From positions 310,001 to 374,000 of the forward strand of contig QJNS01000009.1 of assembly GCA_004154925.1 (NCBI GenBank): 64,000 nucleotides of DNA, written 5' to 3'. The stretch's first letter is position 1, and each line of letters opens with the position of its first letter. The notes under the pieces were generated by a model. That model did no database searches. It saw only the letters and a program-made list of their open reading frames with translations, and was not told the DNA's origin. This DNA comes from Monosporascus cannonballus (Eukaryota > Ascomycota > Sordariomycetes > Xylariales). A program made the translations under genes and the position numbers. Below, in pieces: positions 25,912-36,999 of this stretch.

Positions 25912-26298
25912 TGTTACGACCCGACAAGCTCCGGTCTCAAGAAACGGTCAGGCAGGGAGCATACGGGCCACCTCCCTGGTTACGTGACGGTAATCACTGC
26001 CAGGCCAGTGATCATTAATAATTAAGGGTGATCCCAAGTGATCGTAATCACCATTAACGGCGTAATCACGAATAATTAAGCTAAGAAAAAGAAGAATATA
26101 TATACTTATTAATTCCATAGTTTAATTAGTTTTAGCTTGCAATACTTATTAATATTAATCGTTTGCAATAAGGTATTCCCGGTATTAAAAGATATAATAC
26201 GTTATTATATTTATTATTTAGATTTTTACGATATTCCTATTAACATAATTCCGTCGGCTTAAAGTTTAATAATTAGTTAAACCGTATAATTCGTTATA
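25912..26298 (+). repeat. A3 5' LTR
   Basis: Begins TGTTACGACCCGACAAGC and ends AATTCGTTATA. The outer ~170 bp is unmutated and carries a near-palindrome around ATCACTGCCAGGCCAGTGAT. From about 26080 the sequence is strongly AT-shifted. Confidence 0.92.
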
Positions 26299-26439
26299 CG
26301 TTGCAAATTTTTATTTAGCAGTACTGTTAAACTTTAAGCAATATTTAACATTGTTAAAATGTTAACCAGCATTTAGGAAACCCTTATTTAGCAATTTCAG
26401 GCTCGAATTCGGAAGCTGGAAAAAGAAATTCGATAACTT

Positions 26440-27669
26440 AGGGTTACGTTACCTACCTAATCCTTTTTCGCCCGCATAAAGCCTAAAAAGTCGGAACCTT
26501 ACGATAAAAAAGGTAACCCTTAAATTTTCTTAATTTAAGCACGAATTTACTTTCGTTTTTTAATTTTTAATAACTTAATAAATATGGTCCTAGCAGTAGG
26601 AATATACCTGATAAAAAATACGGCTAATTAGTTTAAATTTATCATAAGAAATTTTTTGGAAATAAAAAAACCGAATAAAGAAAATTTTATTAACGAGATT
26701 TTTTTACTTTATACCAATTTCGAAAATAAAATATGCAATAATTTCGATAATCCGGGTAAAAAATAATTAACGGTTTAATAATTTTTATAATTCTGATAAA
26801 AAGGATCTATGCCTAAAAACGCCGTAACCTTTAAAAGTTTTACGGTTAAAGCAAGATATGGAAATAACGAAACCGACGCTTTTATCGATATATTTTATAA
26901 AAGGTTAAAAAATAATATAAAAAATAAGATTATTTGGATTAAATAATTAATTACTTTAAACCGGTATATTGCAAAAATAATTAAGATTAACAATTAATAA
27001 TTTAAAAAACGATAAAAAAAAAGGATAATATGCTTTACGTACGGAATATAATAAATTTAACTAAAGGAAAAAATAAGATATACCCCTTAATTTTTACGGA
27101 GCGGCGCCAGGACTTATGGAATTCGGCGTTACCCATAAATAAAATTAAAGCCAGATTAAATGCTTTAATTATGGCAAAATAAAATACAAGGTTTACAAAT
27201 ACAAAAAACCCAAAAAGCTATAATAAGATAACTGGATCTCTATACCGGAAAGATAATCTAGGAATAATTAAGAAAACGATAATAAAGCTATTAACATAAT
27301 CCAAACCAAATATATAACAAACTTATAACCAAAAGTCCAATAAGGATTATTACGATAAAAAATTTAACGAAAAATGCAAAAAGCCAAAAAATTAATTTAA
27401 TAAGTATTACGAATATAACAAAAAACCTTATAAAAATGGTTATACAAATACCGGGATTAAACAAAAAAAACTATGCCCCGGAATACCCGATCTATACGGT
27501 AAAATATATGCTATATATTGTCGATAACGAAAATATCCCGATTACGAAAAATAGAAATAATATAATTATATACGAATTATCCGTATGTATTATAAGAGAT
27601 TCGATTTTCCAAATCGTACCGGGCATAATAAGAACGATAAATAATAATATCGAGAATTTCGAACTATAA
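26440..27669 (+). pseudogene. A3 gag relic
   Basis: Interrupted Gag: a central capsid-like part near 26640-26960 (RDFFTLY, YGNNETDAFIDIFYKRLKN), a zinc-knuckle-like segment near 27300-27400, and an open tail at 27436-27669 (YMLYIVDNENIPITKN). The order and spacing match retrotransposon Gag. Stops are mainly TAA/TAG at former Gln codons. Confidence 0.75.
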
Positions 27670-28259
27670 CCCCAGAAAATATCCAGCAATTGGCCAAAGC
27701 AAAAAGTTAGCCTAAAGAAAAATAATACCTGCAAGAAAACCTTTTTTATTATTATAAATAATGTAATTATTAAACGGAAAAAAGTAAATCCAGCGTACGG
27801 TAAAAAACATTATTAAAAAGTAATTACGGATTTTATTTTTCATTGGCCTTTATTATAGATCTTTACGAAAAAAAATTATTAAAGAAAAAATACGTTAATT
27901 TATAGGAGATTTTAAAAACGATAATTAAAGCGACGTATAATGAGATATAATCGCAAACATAAAAAAACAATTTATTCGATAAGGAAAAAAACTACAAAAG
28001 AATTACAAAAAAACCAAAAATAATTAATATAACTTAAAAGAACAATACGCCGATAATAACGATAAATATAGCAGCTTAACGCATTAAACGAAAAAATATA
28101 AATAAAGTTTAATAAATTCAAATAAAAGTTAAAAGAAAAAGGTTACTTATAAGAAAGCTGCAAAATAACGAAACTTAAAGGAATTAAAAAGAACATCTAA
28201 AAAGGGCTTTAAACGCATTAATAAAAAACATTAACGACCTTATTATTTTAAATATACAA

Positions 28260-31200
28260 ATCGGAACATATTAATATACCGTAATGGTGGATTACGGAAT
28301 TTGAGGCAGAAATTATATTGTACCGGATATAGTTAATAAGTTCAAATTATTATAAAAATATAAGTTAGAACTTTATATAACGACGAATGCCGAAAATTAG
28401 GAATTTGCTTACGATAACGGAAAAATTATACGCAAAATTAATTATTTCGAAATTTTTATTAAAGGATAACATTAAATAGTTAATTTTGATATGGTTTTAT
28501 TCGGGAATTACGATATAATTTTAGGATTACCATAAATACGTTAATACAGAATTTTAATTAACGGAAAAATTAACCAAATAAAATTTATTTTATTCCTTAT
28601 TAACAAATAAAAAAAAGAATTAAAATCTTAATATTCGATTAATAATAACGACAAATGCAAACATAAAAATACGATAAATACATTATTACCCAAAGAAATA
28701 AAACATAAAAAAAACAGGTACTAAAGAAAAATACGACGTATTATTATTACTATTAAAACGAAATTAAAGTAATTAAATAACAATCTAGAATAAAAAGAAC
28801 AACAACCCTAAAAGTAAAAGAATTTAATTAATATATTATTATAATATTATAAATACAAACAGCTTTTCAGAAAAAAATTCGATACGAAATTACCAGAATA
28901 TAACGAATAAAACTATACAATAATCTTTAAGGAAAAGTCCTCGATAAATTTTTACCTTATTTATAATCTTAACGGAAACGAATTACGTATTTTCAAAAAA
29001 TACCTGGAAAATCGGTTATAAAAAGATGGATTTAATTTTCGAAATCATTAATAAAATACCTTATGTTCTTTATATCTTAAAAAACGAAAAATTACAACTT
29101 ATAATTAATTATCGATACTTAAACGATATCATTATTAAGGATTAAATATTATTATTTATAATTACGGAAATAAAAGACCGACTATATGGAACCTAATAGT
29201 TTATAATGTTCGATTTTAAAAATAAATATAACCTTATTAAGATTAAAAAAGGATACGAATAAAAAAGAGCTTTTAAAACGAAATACGGATTATTTAAGTA
29301 TTTGGTTATATTAATGGTATTTACGAACTTACCAATAACTTTCCAATGGATAATAAATTATATGCCACGAAAATATCTCCATATTTTCGCCGTTTGTTAT
29401 CTCGACGATATTCTTATTTTCTCGAAAACGGAAAAAGCATATGTAAAATACGTTTATAAGGTTTTTTAAGTTTTATAAAACGTAAGGTTACTTATTAATG
29501 TAAAAAAGAATTAATTCCATATATAAGAAATAAAATATTTGGAACATATTATTATCCTAGGACATATTAGGATGGACCCCAAAAAAATCGTTATAATTAC
29601 GGAATAATAAACGCTAACGACAGTTAAGAAGGTATAGGCATTTTTTAAATTTGTTAATTATTACAGGAAATTTATTCGAAGCTTTAGTAGGATAATTATA
29701 TTCTTAACAAATTTTACGAAAAAAGAAAAAAATTCAAATAAATACCAGATACGGAAAAGATATTTCAGGATATTAAGGATACGATTATTAACAAATTAAT
29801 ACTGATTATATACGATCCAAACCGCCCCGTTAAGCTAAAAACCGATATTTCGGATTACGCGTTAGGCGTAATAATTAAATAACAAGAGAATTAAGGCAAA
29901 TTATATCTTATTATATTTTTTTCGTATAAATTAAAAAAAACCGAATTTAATTATAGTATTCCAAATAAGGAATTTATGGTTATTATTATGATATTTTGAA
30001 AGTTTAGGCACTTCCTAAAGGGAAATTTATATTGAGTTAAGATTTATACGGATTATCAAAATTTTACTTAATTTATTACAATTAAGAAATTTATAGAATA
30101 ATAATTAAGATATGTAAAAACATTAGCGAATTTCGACTTCGTTATTATCCATAAAAAAAGATCAAAAAACGGTAAAACAAATATTTTAAGCAAGCGACTA
30201 AATCTCGAAGAAAAATTGGTTAAAGTTAGGCATATAATTTTTGATATTATTTTTAAAAGGTATTTATGTTTACGACAAATTACGACAATTCGGGCAATAC
30301 CTAATATTATATATCAAAAAATCCAATAATATAACAATAATTTCTTAAAAAATTAAAAAACGGATAAAATATAAATTCTAGAAAAATACCAAAAAGATTT
30401 AATACGAGAAATATACGAATATCAGTTACATAAATATCTAGGGATCCATAAAACCCTAAAGCGATTTTAACGTATATATTTTTTCCTTAAAATAAAATTA
30501 ACGGTATAAAAAGTTATACGGCAATGCGATTTTTGCGCTAAAGCGAAAATTCGACGACATAAGCCATACGGAAAATTACAATTATTATTAGTCGCAAACG
30601 ATTATAATATTTAATTATATTCGATTTTATTATTAAGCTTTTTATATTAAAAGATTTAATTATAAGAATACATTATGATAATATTTTCGTAATCGCCGAC
30701 CGATTTACTAAATCTTTTTATTTTTTACCATATCATAAGGATATAAACGCCGAATAACTGGCATATATTTTTTAGACATATTTTCAGCATATACGGATCA
30801 CTAATAAAAATTATATTTAATAAAGAATCGATATTTGCATCTAAATTTTGGTAAAGCGTAATAATATAGATTGGCCTAAATCACAAATTATTTAGCATAT
30901 TTAAACTATAAATAGATAAATAAATAAAACGAATAAATTAAATTTTAAGAATTTACTTATAATATTATATTGATTACGAACAAAATAATTAAGTTAAGAA
31001 ATTATTAATCGTACAGTTAGCTTATAATACCAATTACCACAAAAGTATCAAGATAATATTTGCAAACGTAAATTTTGGTTTTATTTCAAAAACTTATAAA
31101 AAAATACGCGATGACGGTTTAATTAATATCAAAACAATTCTTATATTAAAATAATTATAACAGCTGTACCAAAAAATAAAAATAAAACTAGAATTCGTAC

Positions 31201-31620
31201 AAAATCAAATAAGCAAATATTATAATTAGAAAAAGTTAAAAGGATTAATTTTCGAAAAGGGGGAAATAATTTTCTTTGCTACCAAAAATATTCAGATAAA
31301 AAACCCAGCAAAAAACCTGATTTCAAATATATCGGTTTATATAAAATTGCCAAAAAACCTTAGAAAATAATTATTAATTGGAACTTCCATCAAAAATTAA
31401 ATTCCATTTAATTTTTTATGTTTTCTTATTCGAATTAACAGCAAATACGATTAAGGTGTATACGATATAGGATAATATGGAAGTGAAAAATGAACAGGTA
31501 TACGAAATGAAAAAAATTTTCGATATACGAAAATAAAACAGATTTATTTAGTACCTGATAAAATAGAAAAAATATCCAAATTCCTAAAATATCTGGGAAC
31601 CAGTTAAAAATCTTATTGGC
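28260..31620 (+). pseudogene. A3 pol relic (PR-RT-RH-INT-chromodomain)
   Basis: Protease about 28260-28520: VMVDYGI where DSGA is expected, then NYIVPDIVNKF, NAEN.EFAYDNGKI and the flap-end ILGLP. RT about 28960-29700, with CYLDDILIFSKTEKAY near 29396-29440 preserving the catalytic YLDD. RNase H about 29700-30230 (TDISDYALGV, DFVIIHKK). Integrase about 30240-31330. Chromodomain about 31485-31620 (YEMKKIFDIRK, QYLIK, WEPVKNLIGV). Stops are frequent, so it is not functional. This copy best shows that family A is a chromodomain-bearing Gypsy lineage. Confidence 0.85.
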
Positions 31621-32294
31621 GTCTAACGCCTGTTAAAAAACTTTTACCGGCAACGACAGGCGCATCCTAATTAACAACCGACCAATCGGTAGCCGGGATA
31701 TCGGGTTAATCGGCCGTAATATACGTTAACGTAATAGCCGTAACGGCAGCTTTTAACTGTTTTTATTTTTAACGCTTTTATTTCTTTAATTCGTCTAATA
31801 ATTAAAGCTTACGTTATACCATAATAATACCTTTTGAACAAATTAACACTTTTTATTTACGCAAACGAATAAAACGAAAAAAAGTTTTATTTATTTTTTC
31901 TTAATATTTACGTTAAACCTCGAAATAAAGCCGTTAAAGTTTTAATAATTATTTTTCAATAAGCGCTTTTTCATATTCTAAACGTTAATATTTGCGACGA
32001 ATATTTTGTAAAAAAAAATAGGTACGCCGGTATTATTATAAGATCGACCTCGATTAATATATTCCTTATACCTTAAAACGTTTTCCATCATTTTACACCT
32101 TATGTTTTTCGAAAAATAATAAAAATAAAACATAATTTCGTAACTAAATTCGTTAAAGGCTTTTACGAAATCAGCACGACGAACGGTAAAAAAAATAAAA
32201 AACGCAACGAATTTTGGAAATACGAAACGACATAATTAAAAACAAAAAAAAAGATATTTACCAAACGAAAAAAAAAATCTTAAGGGCAAGATTT

Positions 32295-32311
32295 AAAAGG
32301 GGGGGAGATCG
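32295..32311 (+). other. Polypurine tract of A3
   Basis: AAAAGGGGGGGAGATCG directly before the 3' LTR. This is the plus-strand primer site expected there, and its decayed forms abut the LTRs of A1, A2, A4, A5, A7 and A8. Confidence 0.8.
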
Positions 32312-32698
32312 TATTACAACCTAATAAGCTCCGGTCTCAAAAAACGGTCAAGCAAAGAGCATATAGGCCATTTCTCTAATTACGTAACGGTAATTACTGC
32401 CAAGCCAGTAATTATTAATAATCAAAGGTAATCCCAAATAATCGTAATTATTACTAACGGCGTAATTACGAATAATTAAGCCAATATATATATATATATA
32501 TACGCTTATTAATTCCATAATTTAAATAACTTCAGCTTGTAATATTCATTAATACCAATCGTTTGCAATAAGGCATTCCCGGTATTAAAAGACGTAATAC
32601 GTTACTATATTTATTGCTCAGATTCCCACGATACTCCTGCCAACATAAACCCGTCGGCTTAAGGTTTAATAGTTGGTTAAACCGCATAGCTCGTCACA
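32312..32698 (+). repeat. A3 3' LTR
   Basis: Same 387 bp length as the 5' LTR. The U3 start (TATTACAACCTAATAAGC) carries G-to-A and C-to-T changes relative to the 5' copy. The last ~80 bp (to CTCGTCACA) is unmutated, the reverse of the pattern in the 5' LTR. Confidence 0.92.
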
Positions 32699-32703
32699 GT
32701 TGA
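32699..32703 (+). repeat. Target-site duplication of A3, right (GTTGA)
   Basis: Identical to 25907-25911. Confidence 0.92.
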
Positions 32704-33091
32704 TTGAATGCCTGTTTTCCGGGCTTACAATCGGCGCTTCTCTCTTTTTTGGGCCATACCTCTTTTTCCATTCTAAACCATTACGGTATGTTCTTTTGGA
32801 CAATATTCAGGGTCATAAGAACTTCAGCTAGTAGTTCTTAGCAGCTGGAGGGTTGTAGAACCTAGCAACGCCATGGCTTATCTAGCTAACCGGTTAGTGG
32901 AAATTCCTTTCGGCGATTCAGGTACCTTTATTTCTTGGCTACCACTGTTTTTATGTGTAAGTAAAGAGACTTAGCTGCTCTCAATTACTTCTAGAACATT
33001 CAGAGAGGTCAACAACCTGTTAATATACCTTCAGATATATGCTTCAGTGTGTGATGTCAGGCTCTCACATATGATTACAGCATGATTTAAC
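32704..33091 (+). other. Upstream region of the HET relic
   Basis: Normal composition with no gene of its own seen. It holds the presumed former promoter of the HET gene. A3 inserted at its left end, about 390 bp before the first HET-like codon, so any regulatory sequence further upstream now lies beyond 25907. Confidence 0.5.
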
Positions 33092-35149
33092 ATGGCACTG
33101 ATCCGCTTCGATAGACCCAGTGTTGGATGCTCACATTGGACACGATGGAACAGTTATGAACACCTACAATCGGAAGCTGCAAAATGTCTCACGTGTAGGA
33201 CTATACGTGACTGGATTCGAATCCAGCTTTTGGCCAGATACGATTCTCATAGTCCTGGCTTAGGCGAATTGAATGACTATATACGCTCATCCTTCTCCCG
33301 GTAATCCTCATACTTTCGAGTCATTAATCCCAATGAGGTCTCAGCTTCCCAAAACGTCTCTTTAGGCTTCAAGGACGCACAAACGTACGGGAATGGCTGC
33401 CTTGCAATTGAAGCAAGATCCCATCACGATTCAATTCAGTGCGTGATGAGTGTTACGAAAAGCAAAGTTCCAATATACATCGGTTTGCATCCCCTCACTG
33501 ATCGAAGGTTTCTTTCTTTGACACTCCAATAGGGATGAGCGCTCGTCGCGGGTTCAACATCATGCGGGGATGGTTGACCGAAAGTTCCAACGCTTGTCTG
33601 TGGTTAAGTTCCTCAAGTTGCGGAAGAAAACCTACAGAAGAGCGGAAATAGTATTCTACCTACAAGGTTGCTTGATGTTGGGGATGTTGTCCATATGCGC
33701 TCTCTAGCCTTCCTATACTCAGCAGCAGGAAAAATTTCGCCATCCTTCAAGGGGTCTTTGCGCCTGATCTGTCCGCCGGATGCCGCTTATGAACCTTATT
33801 TGACCTTGAGTCATCGTTGGGGCCAAAACCAGAGATTTAAACCTACAACTTATACAATGCAGTCACTTCTTGAGCACATTCCTTTTGAAGCCTTACCAAA
33901 CACATTTCAAGACGCGGTTATTGTAACGAGATATCTCAAGATTCGATATCTATGGATTGATGCCATATGTATCATTCAGGACAACATTCAGGATTGGCTC
34001 GATGAAGCACCAACAATGGCAACTGTCTATCGATATTCTGCCTGCACAATAGCGGCCCATACATCAAAGGGCGAAACTGATGGATTTCTGGCCACTACAT
34101 TCGCCTCTCCAGAACCCGGATTGCGCATCATAAATGGCGGATACAAATACAGGGTTGCTCTCGCCAGCAACTTTAGGGATCAGGTGCAGAAGAGCTTCCT
34201 AAGTCGCAAGGCTGTGTATTTCAAGAAAGGACTCTCTCGCCGAATCATACACTTCGTCCAAAATCACCTTTTCTTCGAAGATGATCGCGGAGTTAAAGCC
34301 AGCGACGTACGCGGTGGAAAAGGCAACCCTCTGGTGTATTCGCTTTGGCAGGATCCCAAGTTCGACATAAAAGAGTTGTTTTCAACTCTTGCGGATTGGT
34401 ACAGGATGGTTGAGAGATATAGCACTTGCCTGCTTACTTTCGATGGCGATCGACTGCCAGCCATAGAGGGTATAGCTCAATATGCCAAAGCTCAGGGTAT
34501 ATGTGCCGCGTACCTGTTTGGGCTCCGGAGGGAATCCCTTCACCAGGGTCTTCTCTGGCTGGAGATCAGTGCGGTGCCTGAGGAGCTTTCACAGGGCTCC
34601 TTCCTCCCTTCTTGGTCATGGGCACATTGGAAGGGCGAGATAAAATTTCCAGATTATTTGTCTGGCTTCGAGCCCCGGTTTGAGATCGAAAGCGGCTGTA
34701 GAATGTATGAAGCATCTCCACCGCCATTTTCTGTTGATATAGGCCATCAATCCCTTAAACTCGACTTCGTGGACATTGTCGACGTTAAAACGATACCATT
34801 TGGGAGAGCAACAAGTCGCAGGAGCTTTCGTCACGGGATTCCCGGCCTCTATATGGTCGAATCACCAACCATCACTGGCTTAGATTGGGCAGCATTTGAT
34901 GGCAAACGGCGAGACCATCTTCTCTTTGCGAAATTGTCCTGCGCCTTCGTTGCCCGCCGTACTACAAAATCACATTGGTATAATGAAGAGAAGGAGGTCG
35001 TTGAAACGTACTTTTACCGCAGAGATTACGTCCTATTGCTCAAAGAGACCGATCATGATGCTCAACGGTATCGTAGGGTCGGGCTTGGCGCAACTAAACT
35101 TCTCTTCCGGTTCCCCAAGGCGGTTGCAAGAATGGTACAAATTGAGTAA
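33092..35149 (+). pseudogene. HET (heterokaryon incompatibility) domain protein, probably broken
   Basis: The main open part, 33668-35149, reads from a TTG codon and is open back to 33608; the upstream stop is at 33605. HET motifs, numbered from the TTG: YLTLSHRWG (44-52), LPNTFQDAV (76-84), YLWIDAICIIQD (94-105), YRYSACTIAA (121-130), LSRRIIHF (189-196), then YSTCLLTF..DRLPAIEGIA and PSWSWA, typical of the C-terminal half. In HET genes these regions mediate non-self-triggered cell death in hyphal fusion. The N-terminal part appears in other frames: 33092-33304 (SEAAKCLTCRTIRDWIR), about 33340-33530, and about 33528-33640 (MRGWLTES). The frames change at about 33530 and 33645 without room for an intron at the latter. 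The usual W-V-F-Q-E-R block lies in a different frame at 34210-34236. The family is sure; loss of function is likely but depends on the absence of sequencing error. Confidence 0.85.
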
Positions 35150-35298
35150 GAAAGACGTCAGATAGTATGGCGGAATTCATTGGATTCTACCGCCTGCCGG
35201 CAGGTCCGGTGATAGCAGTAGACGAACGCGGCAAGCTAACGAGCCAGATAAAACGGTAAGGGCTCGGCGCACGGGGCTTAAGTTAATCACCCCCTTTA
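35150..35298. other. Gap between HET relic and A5 LTR
   Basis: Normal GC, 149 bp, no gene. It contains a small inverted repeat around CCGCCTGCCGGCAGG (35190-35205). Confidence 0.4.
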
Positions 35299-35601
35299 TG
35301 TGACGGCTAGGGGGTTTATGTTGATAGGAATTTTATGGGAATTTAAGTAACAAGATAATTTAATTACGCTTCAAAATAACAAAAGTACCTCAAGTAAAGA
35401 AATTATATTATAAGTTAATATTATTTAAATTATACGAAAAATAAGCAACGTATTTATATATTAAGTTATATTGATAACCGAACGATACCTTTTCGACTAT
35501 CCGTTAATCGTGATCGAATTAATCGTATTCGATTATTTATTCAAAGTAAATAAACTTATTTCGTTTAATTAATTATTATTATATAACTTTGTCTCAAGGT
35601 C
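35299..35601 (-). repeat. A5 3' LTR, left part, split by element B
   Basis: Starts TGTGACGGCTAGG and continues with GGTTTATGTTGATAGG and TTTAAATTATACGAAAAATAAGCAACGTA, both landmarks of the family LTR in minus orientation. It is cut at 35601 by element B and resumes at 42526-42591 (ending AAGATATAATA), followed by the polypurine complement CGATTTTCTTTTTTT. Confidence 0.7.
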
Positions 35602-35789
35602 TGTAAAAGGCTTCACCTAAGTAGTCTGTAATCGGTTGCCAATAAGAGTTTATTTTCTAGTTAAAAAGAAAAAAAAAGAAAGATGAAAATACAGTTGTAT
35701 ATGTTCGCATATAAGGCGCTGCGCTAACGCTGCTTGGTACCGGCGTTTATCCGGTGCTTTATAATAAGGCTCCATACAGCCCCATCACA
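35602..35789 (-). repeat. Element B 3' LTR (left)
   Basis: TGTAAAAGGCTTCACC ... CAGCCCCATCACA. Matches 42347-42525 over nearly the whole length, including CGGTTGCCAATAAGAG and GGCGTTTATCCGGTGC. Confidence 0.88.
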
Positions 35790-36999
35790 TTACCTCCTAT
35801 CTTTCCCAAAAGGGGTTAGCTTATTATAAGATTAATAATCGTGTTAATCCTTAATTTTTAATTAATCCGAAATTCGGGAATTTATCGATTTCCAAATTAG
35901 GCCTAATTTAGGTAATTAATTTTAGGCTAATTATGTATTAAGCAGGCCTATATATAAAAACGCGCTTACGTTTCCACCCGTTTTAATTTTTCCTTTTTAT
36001 AATAATAATTTAATTCGGTAAATTAATTTTTATTAATACCTATAATAACGTTTTTAGGCGTTATTCCGTAACGGTTTAAAAATTAATTAATACGTTATAA
36101 CGTCGCAAAAATGCTTTATAAAAAAACGTTTTTATAATTTCGAGCCTTTTTGGTAAATCGGAATCCGCCAAAATCTTTCGTACGTTACGTATTTGCATTA
36201 TTATAAATAAATATCCTACCCGTATTCGTAATATGCCTTATTTTACCTATGTAATTTGTTTTACCAAAAACCTCGACGCGTTTTATTTAAATTAACAAAA
36301 TATATAATTCGCTTATACGTTATTCATTCGTTATTCCCAAAATGTTTATTATTATAGGCAAAAAGGTGGTCCATTATTAGGTTTACGTTAATTATAATTA
36401 TAAATACCCCGAAATAAATACCTTTTTTATTTTTTCTAGTATTTTTTTTAATATAATTTCCGCGCAATTTATAAATATTCCCGAATTTCGTTAGGCGGTT
36501 AACGCGTTTTGTAAAATTACTTTTAATTACGATTACCGAAACCTTAATAAATTCGTTTTCTTTACGCATTTTTTATATTATTCTTTTGCCGCTAACCCTG
36601 GCTTAACGGCCATCCGTACCTAAAAAAAGGCGGGTGCCGAAACTTTACGTTCGTATTTTAAGTTTTTGTACGTTATTCGTTCCGAAATAAATTTACGCCC
36701 TTAATTCCTGGCTTATGCGTTACTTATACGTAAGTTAAGTTACCGGTTCTGCCGGTTTTTCCGCTTAACGTAATAAAGAACGTATTAAACATAAAAATAA
36801 CAAATTTCGTTATATAAGTTTTTTTGCAATATTTTTGCGTTTTTCCCGTATTATTTATTAATTTACGTTATAAATTAAATTAATAACCGTTAATAATTAT
36901 ATTATTAACATTTTCGAAAGCCTTATAATTATAATTTAAATGGTTAAAAAAAATTTCCGGCTTTATTAAAATTTAATATAAATAAGGCCGAATAATCGC

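Larger units (their letters stand above)
25912..32698 (+). mobile_element. Family A Ty3/Gypsy element, copy A3
   Basis: 6.8 kb, plus strand, two 387 bp LTRs and a perfect 5 bp TSD (GTTGA). It has the best preserved reading of the family. It separates the 24.7-25.9 kb pocket from the HET pocket, so both were contiguous before insertion. The interior is RIP-decayed, but the outer LTR ends are nearly intact. The U3 subtype (CAAGCTCCGGTCTCAAGAAA) is shared with solo LTR A6 and differs from A1 and A2. Confidence 0.95.

Noticed and set aside
34896..35165. 89-codon frame overlapping the HET gene, and minus-strand frames at 34264-34464 and 34616-34834
   Set aside because: Shadows of the HET frame, with no motifs of their own.
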